Counted from the first letter of the stretch, positions 28,519 to 37,321 are shown. The stretch: 64,000 bases of DNA from Sphingopyxis sp. OAS728 (GCF_014873485.1 NZ_JADBDT010000001.1:682001-746000), one strand, 5' to 3'. The notes: a model not told the origin generated them from the letters alone. A program made the numbers and translations.

Positions 28519-29466
28519 ATGACCGACGGCACCACCCATTTCACGCGCCCCGACGTGGCGGCTTTCCTTGCCTTCCTGAACGCGCAGGAAGGCCCGAAGA
28601 TGGAAGAGATGCCGCCCGAGGGCGCGCGCGAAATGTTCCGCGTGATGGGCCAGCTTGCCGACGTCCCGCGCGGCGAAATCGCAAAGGTCGAGGATCGGAC
28701 GATTCCCGGGCCCGCCGGCGAGATTCCGGTCCGCATCTATGACAATCGTCCCGATCGCACACCCGGGCCGGTCATGGTCTTCTATCACGGCGGCGGCTGG
28801 GTGATCGGCGACCTCGATACGCACGATCCCTATTGCGCCGAAGCATCGCGGCTGCTCGACATGCCGGTGATCGCGATCGACTATCGCCTTGCGCCCGAGC
28901 ATCCCTTCCCCGCCGCGCCGATCGATTGCGAGGCGGCCACGCGCTGGGTCGCCGACAATATCCCCTGCACCGGCCTGGTCTTGTCGGGCGAAAGCGCCGG
29001 CGGCAATCTGACGATCGCCACCGCACTCGCGCTGCGCGACAAGCCGGCATCGAAACCCGTCATCGCGATCCACCCGATCTATCCCGCGGTGACGACGCAT
29101 GACGACTGGCAGAGCTACCGCGATTTCGGCGAAGGCCATCTGCTCACGACGGGCAGCATGACCTGGTTCGGCAATCACTACGCCGCCGACCCCGCCGACT
29201 ATCGCGCTTCGCCGCTCGATTTCCCGGCCGAGGGCCTGCCGCCGACGCTACTAATCACCGCCGGACTCGACCCGCTGCGCGATCAGGGCCGCGCCTATGC
29301 CGCCAAGCTGATCGAGGCCGGGGTTCCGACCACCTATCGCGAGGCGACGGGCACGATCCACGGTTACATCAACCTGTCGCAGGGCATCCCGAGCGCGAAA
29401 GAGGATATTCGTGGGGCATTGACCGTATTGAAAGCGATCGTCGCCGAAGCTACCGGGGCGGCATGA
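28519..29466 (+). CDS. Alpha/beta hydrolase, hormone-sensitive-lipase type
   Basis: 315-aa esterase. VFYHGGGWVIGDLDTHDPYC supplies the HGGG oxyanion motif, LSGESAGGNLT the nucleophile (Ser159), LITAGLDPLRDQG the Asp and IHGYINLSQ the His. There is no signal peptide, so it is probably cytoplasmic. Natural substrate unknown; the family hydrolyses short acyl esters. Preceded by AGGGAGAGA and overlaps rppH (ATGA). Confidence 0.93.
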   Translation: MTDGTTHFTRPDVAAFLAFLNAQEGPKMEEMPPEGAREMFRVMGQLADVPRGEIAKVEDRTIPGPAGEIPVRIYDNRPDRTPGPVMVFYHGGGWVIGDLDTHDPYCAEASRLLDMPVIAIDYRLAPEHPFPAAPIDCEAATRWVADNIPCTGLVLSGESAGGNLTIATALALRDKPASKPVIAIHPIYPAVTTHDDWQSYRDFGEGHLLTTGSMTWFGNHYAADPADYRASPLDFPAEGLPPTLLITAGLDPLRDQGRAYAAKLIEAGVPTTYREATGTIHGYINLSQGIPSAKEDIRGALTVLKAIVAEATGAA

Positions 29467-29939
29467 TCGATCTTAGCGCCCTTCCCTATCGCCCCTGTGC
29501 CGGCGTCATGCTTGCCAACCGCGACGGCCGTATCTTCGTCGGCCAGCGGCTCGATACCTCGAGCGAAGCATGGCAGATGCCGCAAGGCGGAATCGACGAG
29601 GGCGAGGATGCCGAGGAAGCGGCGATCCGCGAACTCGGCGAGGAAACCGGCGTCCACGGCGGGCTGGTCGAAATTATCGCGCGCAGCCGCGAGGAGTATT
29701 TTTACGACCTGCCCGACCATCTTATCGGCAAGATGTGGGGCGGCAAATATCGTGGCCAGCGTCAGCACTGGTTCCTGATGCGCTTCATGGGTGAGGACAG
29801 CGACGTCAATATTCACACCAAACATCAGGAATTCCGCGCCTGGAAATGGGCCGAGCTGAACAAGATCGAAAAATTGATCGTGCCGTTCAAGCGCGCGCTT
29901 TATCGCGGGCTGGTTGAGGAATTCGGCCCGCTCGTCTGA
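29463..29939 (+). CDS. rppH: RNA pyrophosphohydrolase
   Basis: 158-aa Nudix enzyme that removes pyrophosphate from 5' triphosphate RNA and starts decay. The Nudix box GGIDEGEDAEEAAIRELGEE is intact. YRPCAGVMLANRDGRIFVGQR and the C-terminal WKWAELNKIEKLIVPFK are RppH/IalA-like. The length fits. Its last 40 bp overlap the end of the converging udgB gene. Confidence 0.95.
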   Translation: MIDLSALPYRPCAGVMLANRDGRIFVGQRLDTSSEAWQMPQGGIDEGEDAEEAAIRELGEETGVHGGLVEIIARSREEYFYDLPDHLIGKMWGGKYRGQRQHWFLMRFMGEDSDVNIHTKHQEFRAWKWAELNKIEKLIVPFKRALYRGLVEEFGPLV

Positions 29940-30625
29940 TCCTTGAGCGCGATCGCTGTGCGGAAGACATCGACGAACATTTCGGGCGTCAGCCGCCCGG
30001 TGTTCGTGTTGTAGCGTGAGCAGTGATAGCTATCGATCAGATGCCGTCCGTCCGGCAGCGCGTGGACTGCGCCATGAGCAAAGGGATAGGCCGCGAGGCG
30101 CATGCCCGCCGCCCTTAGCGTCGCATCATGCGCGATCCGGCCGAGCGCGATGATCACGCGAACGTTCGGCAAGGCTGCCAGTTGCGTCTCGAAGAACGGG
30201 CGGCAGTTCGCAATTTCGGCGGGCGTGGGCTTGTTTTGCGGCGGCAAGCATTTGACGCTGTTGACGATAATCGCGCCATCGAGCGCCAGCCCGTCGTCGA
30301 TGCGCGCGTCATAGCGGCCCCGGCTCAACTCGAACTCCGCCAGCGTCGCGAACAACAAGTCGCCGGCATAGTCGCCCGTGAAGGGCCGCCCCGTGCGGTT
30401 GGCGCCATGCTTGCCCGGTGCCAGCCCTGCGAAAGCCAGCCACGCGTTGGGGTCACCAAAGGCATAGACGGGCGCATTCCACCAATCGGGATGCTCGGCC
30501 TGACATTCGCGCCGAAGCGCGACCAGCCGCGGGCAGCGCGGGCAATCGCGGGCAATCGCGGGCAATCGCGGGCAATCGCGGGCAATCGCGGGCAATCGCG
30601 GGCAATCGCGGGCAATCGCGGGCAA
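29900..30625 (-). CDS. udgB: Uracil-DNA glycosylase family 5 (UdgB), start uncertain
   Basis: Iron-sulfur uracil-DNA glycosylase that excises uracil and some deaminated purines. FAGLAPGKHGANRTGRPFTG is the active-site region, and SYHCSRYNTNTGRLT replaces the usual SYHPS loop. Four Cys for the cluster are present: a CxxC pair in DCPRCPRL, then SVKCLPPQNKP and NCRPFF. Upstream of CPRL the frame runs straight into a 10-bp tandem repeat, and the only in-frame starts are TTG codons inside it (30625 is the farthest). ATG 30671 is in another frame and would join if one repeat unit were lost. Enzyme identity is firm; the N-terminus is not. Confidence 0.85.
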   Translation of the reverse strand: MPAIARDCPRLPAIARDCPRLPAIARDCPRCPRLVALRRECQAEHPDWWNAPVYAFGDPNAWLAFAGLAPGKHGANRTGRPFTGDYAGDLLFATLAEFELSRGRYDARIDDGLALDGAIIVNSVKCLPPQNKPTPAEIANCRPFFETQLAALPNVRVIIALGRIAHDATLRAAGMRLAAYPFAHGAVHALPDGRHLIDSYHCSRYNTNTGRLTPEMFVDVFRTAIALKDQTSGPNSSTSPR

Positions 30626-30630
30626 TCGCG
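30541..30630. repeat. 10-bp tandem repeat (GGCAATCGCG x9) at the udgB 5' end
   Basis: Nine perfect head-to-tail copies of GGCAATCGCG, flanked at 30532-30540 by a 9-bp degenerate copy. Read on the udgB strand, three units encode ten residues, AIARDCPRLP, over and over. Because 10 is not divisible by 3, each gain or loss of a unit shifts the frame entering udgB. The degenerate copy encodes the iron-sulfur CxxC pair, which suggests the array grew from that coding sequence. Confidence 0.95.
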
Positions 30631-30692
30631 CGGCGCCTCGGTTCCGGGCAATGGGCTGTCAATTCCCACATATCTGCGATAGGCGCGAGGGT

Positions 30693-31214
30693 ATGAGCAA
30701 CGCAATGCCGCTTCCCCTCTATGCCATCGGCCTCGGATCGAACCGGCGCCATGTGCGCTTCGGCAACCCGCGCGCGGTACTACTCGCCGCACTCGCGGCG
30801 CTGGAGAGCGACGATATCGAGGCGGTAGATGCCAGCCCGATCATCGCGAGCGAGCCGATCGGTCCGTCGCGCCGCCGCTATGCCAATGCCGTCGCACTGG
30901 TCGCCTCGCCGCTGAGTCCGCCCGAAATGCTCGAGCGACTGCAAGAAATCGAGGCAAGCTTCGGCCGCCGAACCGGCCAGCGCTGGAGCGCGCGGACGCT
31001 CGATCTCGATATATTGCTCTGGTCGGGCGGCGCCTGGTCCGACGCTGCGCTCACGATCCCGCACCCCGCGATCGAACAGCGTGCGTTCGTCCTCGGCCCG
31101 CTGCGCGCGATCGTCCCCGAATGGCAGCACCCGCTGCACGGCCGCAGCGTCCGCCAACTCGCCGCGCGTCTTGCACGTCCAAAGCCGGTTGACCGGGACG
31201 CATCGGCGCACTAG
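30693..31214 (+). CDS. folK: 2-amino-4-hydroxy-6-hydroxymethyldihydropteridine diphosphokinase
   Basis: 173-aa HPPK that pyrophosphorylates the pterin in folate synthesis. YAIGLGSNRRH opens the protein. ASPIIASEPIGPSRRRYANAV and the family signature RWSARTLDLDILLWSG (metal-binding Asp pair) with IPHPAIEQRAFVLGPL are clear. ATG 30693 follows GCGAGGG; the open frame to 30651 lacks support. It is divergent from udgB, so the tandem repeat is also about 60 bp upstream of this gene. Confidence 0.95.
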   Translation: MSNAMPLPLYAIGLGSNRRHVRFGNPRAVLLAALAALESDDIEAVDASPIIASEPIGPSRRRYANAVALVASPLSPPEMLERLQEIEASFGRRTGQRWSARTLDLDILLWSGGAWSDAALTIPHPAIEQRAFVLGPLRAIVPEWQHPLHGRSVRQLAARLARPKPVDRDASAH

Positions 31215-31257
31215 GGCGGCGGCTCACTTCGCGAGGCCGCTTTGCCGCCACCGCGTT

Positions 31258-31333
31258 GGGCCCTTAGCTCAGTCGGTAGAGCAACTGACTTTTAATCAGT
31301 AGGTCGCTGGTTCGAACCCAGCAGGGCTCACCA
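31258..31333 (+). tRNA. tRNA-Lys (anticodon TTT)
   Basis: 76 nt including encoded CCA. The acceptor stem GGGCCCT pairs with AGGGCTC, with one G-U. The D arm is AGCTCAGTCGGTAGAGC. The anticodon stem-loop ACTGACTTTTAATCAGT reads TTT. The T arm is CTGGTTCGAACCCAG. A run of six T follows the CCA at once. Confidence 0.98.
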
Positions 31334-31455
31334 TTTTTTAGTTCCCACACATCATCCGGCAGCAACAATTATGCAGGTGTTGCTGTGAATTTACCTTTGC
31401 CTCGCTATGAGCAGGAAAGACGGCCCGATCCAAAGGGGCGTCCGGTAACTAGATC

Positions 31456-31479
31456 GCTGGGCTTGCGGCAAGCCAGCGG
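31456..31479 (+). other. Leader hairpin before the epimerase gene
   Basis: CGCTGG-GCTTG and CAAGC-CAGCG form a near-perfect stem with loop CGG and one bulged G. It ends just before the GGAGG ribosome site of the 31498 gene. It may modulate translation or terminate tRNA read-through, but no T-run follows. Confidence 0.35.
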
Positions 31480-31497
31480 AGGAAATGGGGACGAGAT

Positions 31498-32499
31498 TTG
31501 ACGACGCTCATCACGGGTGCGGCTGGTTTCATCGGGATGCATGTCGCTGCCGCTTTGCTTGATCGCGGCGAGCGCATCGTCGGCATAGACAATTTCACGC
31601 CCTATTATTCGCTCGACCTCAAGCGCGCGCGGGTTGCGCGTCTCAAAGCGCACCGCAGCGAATCCTTTTCATTTCTGGACCTCGATTTTGGCGATGCCGA
31701 CGCGCTCGCGCGAGCGCTCGCTACGGAAACAATCGACCGGATCGTTCACCTTGGCGCCCAACCCGGCGTGCGCTACTCGCTCGAAAATCCCGCCGCCTAC
31801 ATCCACTCGAATGTTTCGGGGCACGTCAATATTCTGGAGCTGGCGCGCCACAGAGCTGTTTCGCACTTGGTATATGCATCGTCTTCCTCGGTCTACGGAA
31901 TGCGATCGGATACGCCGTTCCGGGTCTCCGATCGCGCCGACATGCCGATCTCGCTCTATGCGGCGACGAAGCGCGCCGACGAACTGATGAGCGAAACCTA
32001 TGCGCATCTATTCCGGATACCGCAGACAGGCCTCCGCTTCTTCACCGTATATGGGCCATGGGGCAGACCGGATATGGCGGTGTGGAAGTTCACCGACGCC
32101 GTACTGCAGGGCCGTCCAATTGACGTTTACAATTACGGCGACATGCTTCGCGATTTTACGTTTATCGACGATATCGTGAACGGAGTCGTCCTGGCGCTCG
32201 ACCGCCCTCCCCAAGACGATGGTCAAGAAAAACCGGGAGGCTTCACGACGCCTCATCGGTTGTACAATATCGGCAATAATCGGCCCGAGCAATTGACCGA
32301 CCTGATCAATGCAATCGAAGAAGCGTGCGGTCGAAAAGCCGAGATAAACCTGTTACCGATGCAAGATGGTGATGTTTATCAAACATTTGCGGATATCGAC
32401 GACATTAGCCGGGATTTAGGCTTTGCCCCGACAACGCCCCTGGCAATCGGAATTCCGGCCTTCGTAAACTGGTATAGGGGGGAATGGGCGAAGCGTTAA
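31498..32499 (+). CDS. NAD-dependent epimerase, UDP-glucuronate 4-epimerase-like
   Basis: 333-aa extended SDR. LITGAAGFIGMHVAAALLDR binds NAD. VGIDNFTPYYSLDLKRARV is typical of UDP-GlcA/UDP-GalA epimerases (LpsL/WbnF). SSSSVYGM and YAATKRADELM carry the catalytic Ser and Tyr-x-x-x-Lys; RFFTVYGPWGRPDMA follows. The start is TTG with GGGG 8 bp upstream; no in-frame ATG is available. It looks more AT-rich than its neighbours toward the 3' end, which may hint at acquisition. It probably makes UDP-galacturonate from the product of ugd at 48268. Confidence 0.87.
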   Translation: MTTLITGAAGFIGMHVAAALLDRGERIVGIDNFTPYYSLDLKRARVARLKAHRSESFSFLDLDFGDADALARALATETIDRIVHLGAQPGVRYSLENPAAYIHSNVSGHVNILELARHRAVSHLVYASSSSVYGMRSDTPFRVSDRADMPISLYAATKRADELMSETYAHLFRIPQTGLRFFTVYGPWGRPDMAVWKFTDAVLQGRPIDVYNYGDMLRDFTFIDDIVNGVVLALDRPPQDDGQEKPGGFTTPHRLYNIGNNRPEQLTDLINAIEEACGRKAEINLLPMQDGDVYQTFADIDDISRDLGFAPTTPLAIGIPAFVNWYRGEWAKR

Positions 32500-32544
32500 A
32501 GCCGCCGGTTTTCATGTCCATCGGCGATCCGGCACTTGTCGCAT

Positions 32545-33201
32545 TCATACTGCATTGTCCACGGCGCATCCGGCTATGGTGACGGCGTAGAGCTCCGCCA
32601 ATGTGCCGGCGACGATTTCGGCGCGCGCTTTCGCAGCATCCTCGCGGGCGGGTTCGCCCGTCCAGAGCAGACGCTGCTGGCAGGCGCCCATGCAGAGCGA
32701 AATCGTCAACGCGGCGGCCTTGGAGGCGTCATCGTTACGCAGCGAGCCTAACGCCATCTGGCGCGAATAATATTCCGCCAGCGCATTCTCGACGCAGGAC
32801 ACCAGTTCGGCATAAATCTGTCCGCCCACGGCAACATGCCCGACCACCGCGCCGGCCAACCGCTGCAGCTTCAATGCATCAGGGTCGATCATCCGCGCTA
32901 TGAAATGCTCCGCGAAGGCGCGCAGCGTCGCGACGGGCGCCTGCGTGCTGTCGAGGATCGTCAAGGCGTCGGAATGGAAATCCTCGATCTCGGCATCGAC
33001 GAAGGCCACCAGCAATTGCTCCTTCGAGGCGAAATGGGTCCACAAAATGCCCTTCGATCCACCGACGTCGGCGGCGATCGCCGACATGGTCGTGGCGAAA
33101 TAGCCCTCGCTCAAAAAATGCTTTCGCGCCGATGCGAGAATTTCCCGGCGCTGCGTGGCGCGACGCTGCTCGGGGCACCGCGCGTCGGCGGGCGAAGTCA
33201 T
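32545..33201 (-). CDS. TetR family transcriptional regulator
   Basis: 218 aa from ATG 33201 (MTSPADARC). The HTH region QRREILASARKHFLSEGYFA and TMSAIAADVGGSKGILWTHF with SKEQLLVAF is TetR-type with a C-terminal ligand domain. It lies 13 bp behind the outer-membrane component of the efflux operon on the same strand, so it is probably its last gene. A second TetR (37356) sits divergently at the other end. Confidence 0.9.
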   Translation of the reverse strand: MTSPADARCPEQRRATQRREILASARKHFLSEGYFATTMSAIAADVGGSKGILWTHFASKEQLLVAFVDAEIEDFHSDALTILDSTQAPVATLRAFAEHFIARMIDPDALKLQRLAGAVVGHVAVGGQIYAELVSCVENALAEYYSRQMALGSLRNDDASKAAALTISLCMGACQQRLLWTGEPAREDAAKARAEIVAGTLAELYAVTIAGCAVDNAV

Positions 33202-33214
33202 CAGGAGGGACAAG

Positions 33215-34651
33215 TCAGGAGGCTTTCTTGTTTTCGGCGACTTCCCATCCGCCGCCAAGCGCTTTGTAAAGCGCGGCAAGTTGTTGCAACCGGGCGGCCT
33301 GCGCCTGGATGTGCAGGCGGTCGGCGGCGCTGTAGGCGATTTGCGCTTGCAACAGCGCCGTCAGATCTTCCTCGCCCGCTTTGAACCGCCGCCGCGCGAG
33401 TTGGACGGCCTCGGCCGCCGCCGCGCGCGCTGCGGCGCGCTCGACGCCGACGAAGCCCGCCGACGCATAGCGATTGATGCTCGTCTCGCTGTCGACGAGC
33501 GCGTTCAGCACCGCGCGTTCGTAGCGTGCGGTCGCGGCATCGGCGCGCGCGTCGGCCGCACGGATCTGCGCGCGGATGCGCCCGCCCGAGAAGATCGGCC
33601 AGCGCAGCGACGGTCCGAACTGAAAGCGCAGACTGCTGCTGGAAACCAGATCGCCTGGCTCGCGCGCCTGCAGCCCGATCCCGCCGAGCAATGAGAAGCG
33701 TGGGAAGAGTTCGGCCGTCGCGACGCCAACGTCGGCGGTCGACGCGGCAAGATCGCGCTCGGCGACGCGGATATCGGGGCGGCGACGGAGCAAATCAGAG
33801 CGAAGCCCTGCGGTGACGTCGAGGCTCGCCGTCGGCATTGGCGCCGGACGCCGGAGCCGTTCGTGGAGCACCTCGGGCGGTTGACCAACGAGCAAAGACA
33901 AACGGAACGCCGCCGCGGCCTCGTCGCTTTCGTAGGCAGGGATCGTCGCTGCGGTCGAACGCGCCTGTGTTTCGGCGCGCAGGAAATCTACGCGGGAGGC
34001 GGCCCCGACACGCAGGCGGTCGCCGACCAGCCGTGCGATCTCGCCCTGCGCGGTAGCATCGACGACCGCATTCGCGCGTAACGTCTGCGCCGTGCGTAGG
34101 CCGACGTAGGAGCGGACTACTTCGGCGATCACCTGGATGATGACGCCGCGCCGCGCGTCCTCCGCGGCTTCGGCGCGCGCCTCGCTGCTTTCGACCGCGC
34201 GGCGGGTGCCGCCCCAAAGGTCGATCTCCCACGACGAATCGAATCCGACATCGTAAATCGAAAGGTTGCGGCCGAGCCCCGGGACCTTGCCGATCGGCAG
34301 CTGGCCATTTTCGCTGAGCCGGTTTTCGGTCGCTATCGCCGAAACCCCGACTTGCGGCAGTTCGCGCCCGTGAACGGCATCGCGATTGGCGCGCGCCTCG
34401 CGCAGCCGCGCACCGGCTTCGTCGATGTCCTTGTTCCCCGCAATCGCGGCTTCGACGAGTTCGGTGAGCAAGGGGTCGTTGAATTTTTGCCACCAGGCGC
34501 CATCGACATCCTCGCTGCTCACCTGCCCGACCCAGGTTTCGCCAAGGGCGGTTTCGGGCCGTTGATAATCGGGGCCGACGGTGGTGCAGCCCGCGAGACC
34601 GACAGCAAGAAGCGCCGCCAGTGTGATTTTGATGCGTGTCGGCTGTGTCAT
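33215..34651 (-). CDS. Outer-membrane efflux lipoprotein, NodT/OprM family
   Basis: 478-aa TolC-type channel. Signal peptide with LAGC puts the lipidated Cys at 22. CTTVGPDYQRPETALGETW, WWQKFNDPLLTELVEAA, LLRRRPDIRVAERDLAA and FRLSLLVGQPPEVL are standard in this family. Partner of the MFS pump and HlyD adaptor upstream; its ATG overlaps the MFS stop (ATGA). Confidence 0.94.
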   Translation of the reverse strand: MTQPTRIKITLAALLAVGLAGCTTVGPDYQRPETALGETWVGQVSSEDVDGAWWQKFNDPLLTELVEAAIAGNKDIDEAGARLREARANRDAVHGRELPQVGVSAIATENRLSENGQLPIGKVPGLGRNLSIYDVGFDSSWEIDLWGGTRRAVESSEARAEAAEDARRGVIIQVIAEVVRSYVGLRTAQTLRANAVVDATAQGEIARLVGDRLRVGAASRVDFLRAETQARSTAATIPAYESDEAAAAFRLSLLVGQPPEVLHERLRRPAPMPTASLDVTAGLRSDLLRRRPDIRVAERDLAASTADVGVATAELFPRFSLLGGIGLQAREPGDLVSSSSLRFQFGPSLRWPIFSGGRIRAQIRAADARADAATARYERAVLNALVDSETSINRYASAGFVGVERAAARAAAAEAVQLARRRFKAGEEDLTALLQAQIAYSAADRLHIQAQAARLQQLAALYKALGGGWEVAENKKAS

Positions 34652-36255
34652 GAGTTTGCCTCAGCTGGAGCGGATTTCGGTTTTCCCATCGTCTTCGCGA
34701 GCAGGATCTTGAACGCGACGATGCACGGCGCGCCAAAAACGAAGAGCAAAGCGACAAGGTTGAAGGCGGTGTCGAAGGCGATGACGGCCCCTTGTCCGCC
34801 GACGGCGCGGCCGACCATCGCGGTTGCGGTCTTTGCCGCGGCGCCAGCCTCGATTCCACGCGATACAAGCAGGTTGGTCGTCGCCGCGATCCGCTCGGCA
34901 AGCGCGGGCGATCCCGCATTGATGGCCGCGCCGAGCACTGTCTGATTATGGACGATCCCGTGATCGATCGAGGTCTGGAGCGTCGCGACGCCCATCAGCC
35001 CGCCAAGCTGGCGCCCGATATTGAAGATGCCGATGCCGAACGCCACGCTGGCGGCGGGCAGCTTGCTGAACGCGATCAGCGTGATCGACAGGAAGAGGAA
35101 GCCGAGACCGAAACCGCGGAGCAGGATCGCCGGCATCATGTCGTCTGCACCGCTTTGGCCGTTCGATCCCGACAGCATCCACATCGCGATCATGATCGAC
35201 AGGATACCGAAAGGCACGGTTGCGACCGGCGGCAGACCGCGGACCTGCATCATATAGGCGGCGAATAGCAGCGTCACGAGAAAGCAGGCGCCGCTGGGCA
35301 GGAGCAGTGCGCCCGCTTCGGTGGGCGTGAAGCCGAGCACCGACACCGCAAAGGCCGGGATCGCAAAGCCGCTACCGAACAGCGCCGCGCCGGCAACAAA
35401 GCTGACGAAGAAGGCAAAGGCGAAATCTTCGGTCTTAAAGGTCGACAGGTCGAGCAGGCCTTCGGACCCCGCGCGATATTGCCGGGTCGCAAGCAGAAGC
35501 AAACCGACGGCGATCACGGCGCTCATCCAGCCGATCCGGCTCGCCTCGAACCAGTCCCAGCGGCTGGCCTGCGTCAGCACATAGGTGGCGCAGAGCATCG
35601 CCGCGCCAAATGCGCCAAGCCCGATCCAGTCGAGGCGGCGTGGCGGTGCCGGCCGCACGGGCGTCGGATCGGCCAAGATCAGCAGTCCCGCGGCGCCCAG
35701 CGAAAGCGGCAGGACCATGAAGAAAATCCAGGTCCAGTCGTGAGTGTCGATCAACCACCCTTCGAGCAAGGGCGCCGCAGTAGCCGGTGCGACGACCGAG
35801 CCCATCGCGAATATCGCTTGCAGGATCGGCTGGCGCGCCGCGGGAAAGTTCCAGAACAGGATCGCCTGCCCGCTGATCAGCAAAGTCGCCCCGGCGAGCC
35901 CTTGAACCATTCGCAGGACGATCAGCATATCGAGCGCGGCCGTCGCGGCCGCCCACGCGCACGCCGCGCCCATCACCAGCGTCGCGATCAAAAGCAATTG
36001 GCGCGGATCGATCCGCGTCAGTAGCCAGGGCGCGAAGGCGAACCCAATGAACTTGAACGCGGTATAGCCGACGTCGAGCCATGCGAACTCGTCAGGGGTC
36101 GCAGCGGTGTCTCCGATGATGTCGGCACGGCCCAGCGACAGCAAGGTGCCCGCGAGCGCTTCGGTCAGGCTCGCAAGGACGATGCCGGTTACGAGGAGCC
36201 ATCCGGTCGCAGCCTTTGTAGGCGCCGCCGTCGCCGGGGCAGCGACGGCGGTCAT
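34648..36255 (-). CDS. MFS multidrug transporter, DHA2/EmrB family
   Basis: 535 aa with about 14 hydrophobic segments. FAWLDVGYTAFKFIGFAFAP at the first loops, MVQGLAGATLLISGQAILF (motif C-like) and GLGFLFLSITLIAFSKLP fit DHA2 exporters. It works with the HlyD adaptor (36252) and OMF (33215) as an EmrAB-TolC-like proton-driven pump. Start and stop overlap both neighbours by ATGA, so the three proteins are made together. Substrates unknown. Confidence 0.92.
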   Translation of the reverse strand: MTAVAAPATAAPTKAATGWLLVTGIVLASLTEALAGTLLSLGRADIIGDTAATPDEFAWLDVGYTAFKFIGFAFAPWLLTRIDPRQLLLIATLVMGAACAWAAATAALDMLIVLRMVQGLAGATLLISGQAILFWNFPAARQPILQAIFAMGSVVAPATAAPLLEGWLIDTHDWTWIFFMVLPLSLGAAGLLILADPTPVRPAPPRRLDWIGLGAFGAAMLCATYVLTQASRWDWFEASRIGWMSAVIAVGLLLLATRQYRAGSEGLLDLSTFKTEDFAFAFFVSFVAGAALFGSGFAIPAFAVSVLGFTPTEAGALLLPSGACFLVTLLFAAYMMQVRGLPPVATVPFGILSIMIAMWMLSGSNGQSGADDMMPAILLRGFGLGFLFLSITLIAFSKLPAASVAFGIGIFNIGRQLGGLMGVATLQTSIDHGIVHNQTVLGAAINAGSPALAERIAATTNLLVSRGIEAGAAAKTATAMVGRAVGGQGAVIAFDTAFNLVALLFVFGAPCIVAFKILLAKTMGKPKSAPAEANS

Positions 36256-37283
36256 GACCGGGCGCCGCGCTCGACTTCGACGCGTGCCGACAGGCCGGGG
36301 ACCAGCCGCCCGGGAAGCGGGTTGCGCTGGATCCGGATCTTGACCGGCACGCGCTGCACGACGCGGACAAAATTGCCCGTCGCGTTGTCCGCGGGAATCA
36401 GGGCAAAGGCCGATCCGCTACCGGGCGCAAGGCTGTCGACGACACCCTTGATCACGACGTCGGGATAACCGTCGACGCGGATCGTCGCGCCTTGTCCGGG
36501 GCGGATATGTTCGAGCTGCGTTTCCTTGAAGTTCGCGACGACATACAGATCGGCAACCGGAACGATATCGAGCAGCGATGCGCCGGGGACAACAAGCCGG
36601 CCGACGCGAACCTGCCGGTTGCCGACGACGCCGGCGATCGGCGCACGGACCACGGTATTCTCCAGATCGATCCGCGCGAGGTCGCGCGCCGCAACGGCCT
36701 GCGCCAGCGCCGCAACGGCGGCTTCGCGCTGGGTGCCGAGCAGTTCGACGCGCTGACGCTGGGCTTCGATCGAGGCGGTCGAGACCGACACGCCGGCTTC
36801 GGCGCGCGAGCGCGCGGTCTCGCTTTCGTCGAGTTGCGCCTGGCTGACCGCGCCGCCGTCGATGAGCTCGTTGCGGCGATTGCTCGTCTTGCGCGCGAGG
36901 CCGAGGTCGGCGACTGCTGCGCTGCGCTGCGCCGCCGCCTGCCGCACCAAGATGTGCTGGAGCCGGATGTCTTCGCCGCTGTTCGCAAGGCGTGCTTCTG
37001 CGGCTTTCACATTGGCTTCGGCCTGCGCCAGCTTGGCGCGATAGTCGCGGTCGTCGATACGGAACAATATGTCGCCCGGACGGACGGCCTGATTATCCTT
37101 CACCGCGACCGAAACGACATATCCGCCGACCTTTGGCGCCATCGAGGTCACGTCACCGCGCACATAGGCATTATCGGTTTCCGCAGCCTCGCCATCCGAC
37201 CACGCCCAGCCGCCGAGCGCCACGACAAGTGCCGTGACGCACAACAGGATGCCGATCTTCTTTTTCTTAGCTGCACTGGCCAC
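36252..37283 (-). CDS. HlyD/EmrA family membrane-fusion adaptor
   Basis: 343 aa. One N-terminal membrane helix (KIGILLCVTALVVALGGWAW), ETDNAYVRGDVTSMAPKVGG typical of EmrA, a coiled-coil hairpin (residues about 75-180) and RAPIAGVVGNRQVRVGRLV. GTG 37283 is chosen because GGAGG ends 5 bp before it; the GTG at 37289 overlaps that ribosome site. Links the MFS pump to the outer-membrane channel. Confidence 0.92.
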   Translation of the reverse strand: MASAAKKKKIGILLCVTALVVALGGWAWSDGEAAETDNAYVRGDVTSMAPKVGGYVVSVAVKDNQAVRPGDILFRIDDRDYRAKLAQAEANVKAAEARLANSGEDIRLQHILVRQAAAQRSAAVADLGLARKTSNRRNELIDGGAVSQAQLDESETARSRAEAGVSVSTASIEAQRQRVELLGTQREAAVAALAQAVAARDLARIDLENTVVRAPIAGVVGNRQVRVGRLVVPGASLLDIVPVADLYVVANFKETQLEHIRPGQGATIRVDGYPDVVIKGVVDSLAPGSGSAFALIPADNATGNFVRVVQRVPVKIRIQRNPLPGRLVPGLSARVEVERGARS

Positions 37284-37293
37284 GAGCACCTCC

Positions 37294-37309
37294 GGTAATG
37301 ATCATTACC
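37294..37309. promoter_or_regulatory. Palindromic operator 1 of the efflux operon
   Basis: GGTAATGATCATTACC is a perfect 16-bp palindrome, typical of a TetR dimer site. It lies just before the efflux operon ribosome site and is centred 28 bp from operator 2. Confidence 0.75.
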
Positions 37310-37321
37310 ATTGACCCATAC

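Noticed and set aside
30541..30630. CRISPR-like array
   Set aside because: Units are 10 bp with no spacers; it is a simple tandem repeat inside a coding frame.
31258..31333. tRNA-Lys as an attachment site for an island
   Set aside because: No second copy of the tRNA 3' end and no integrase gene was seen in the window.
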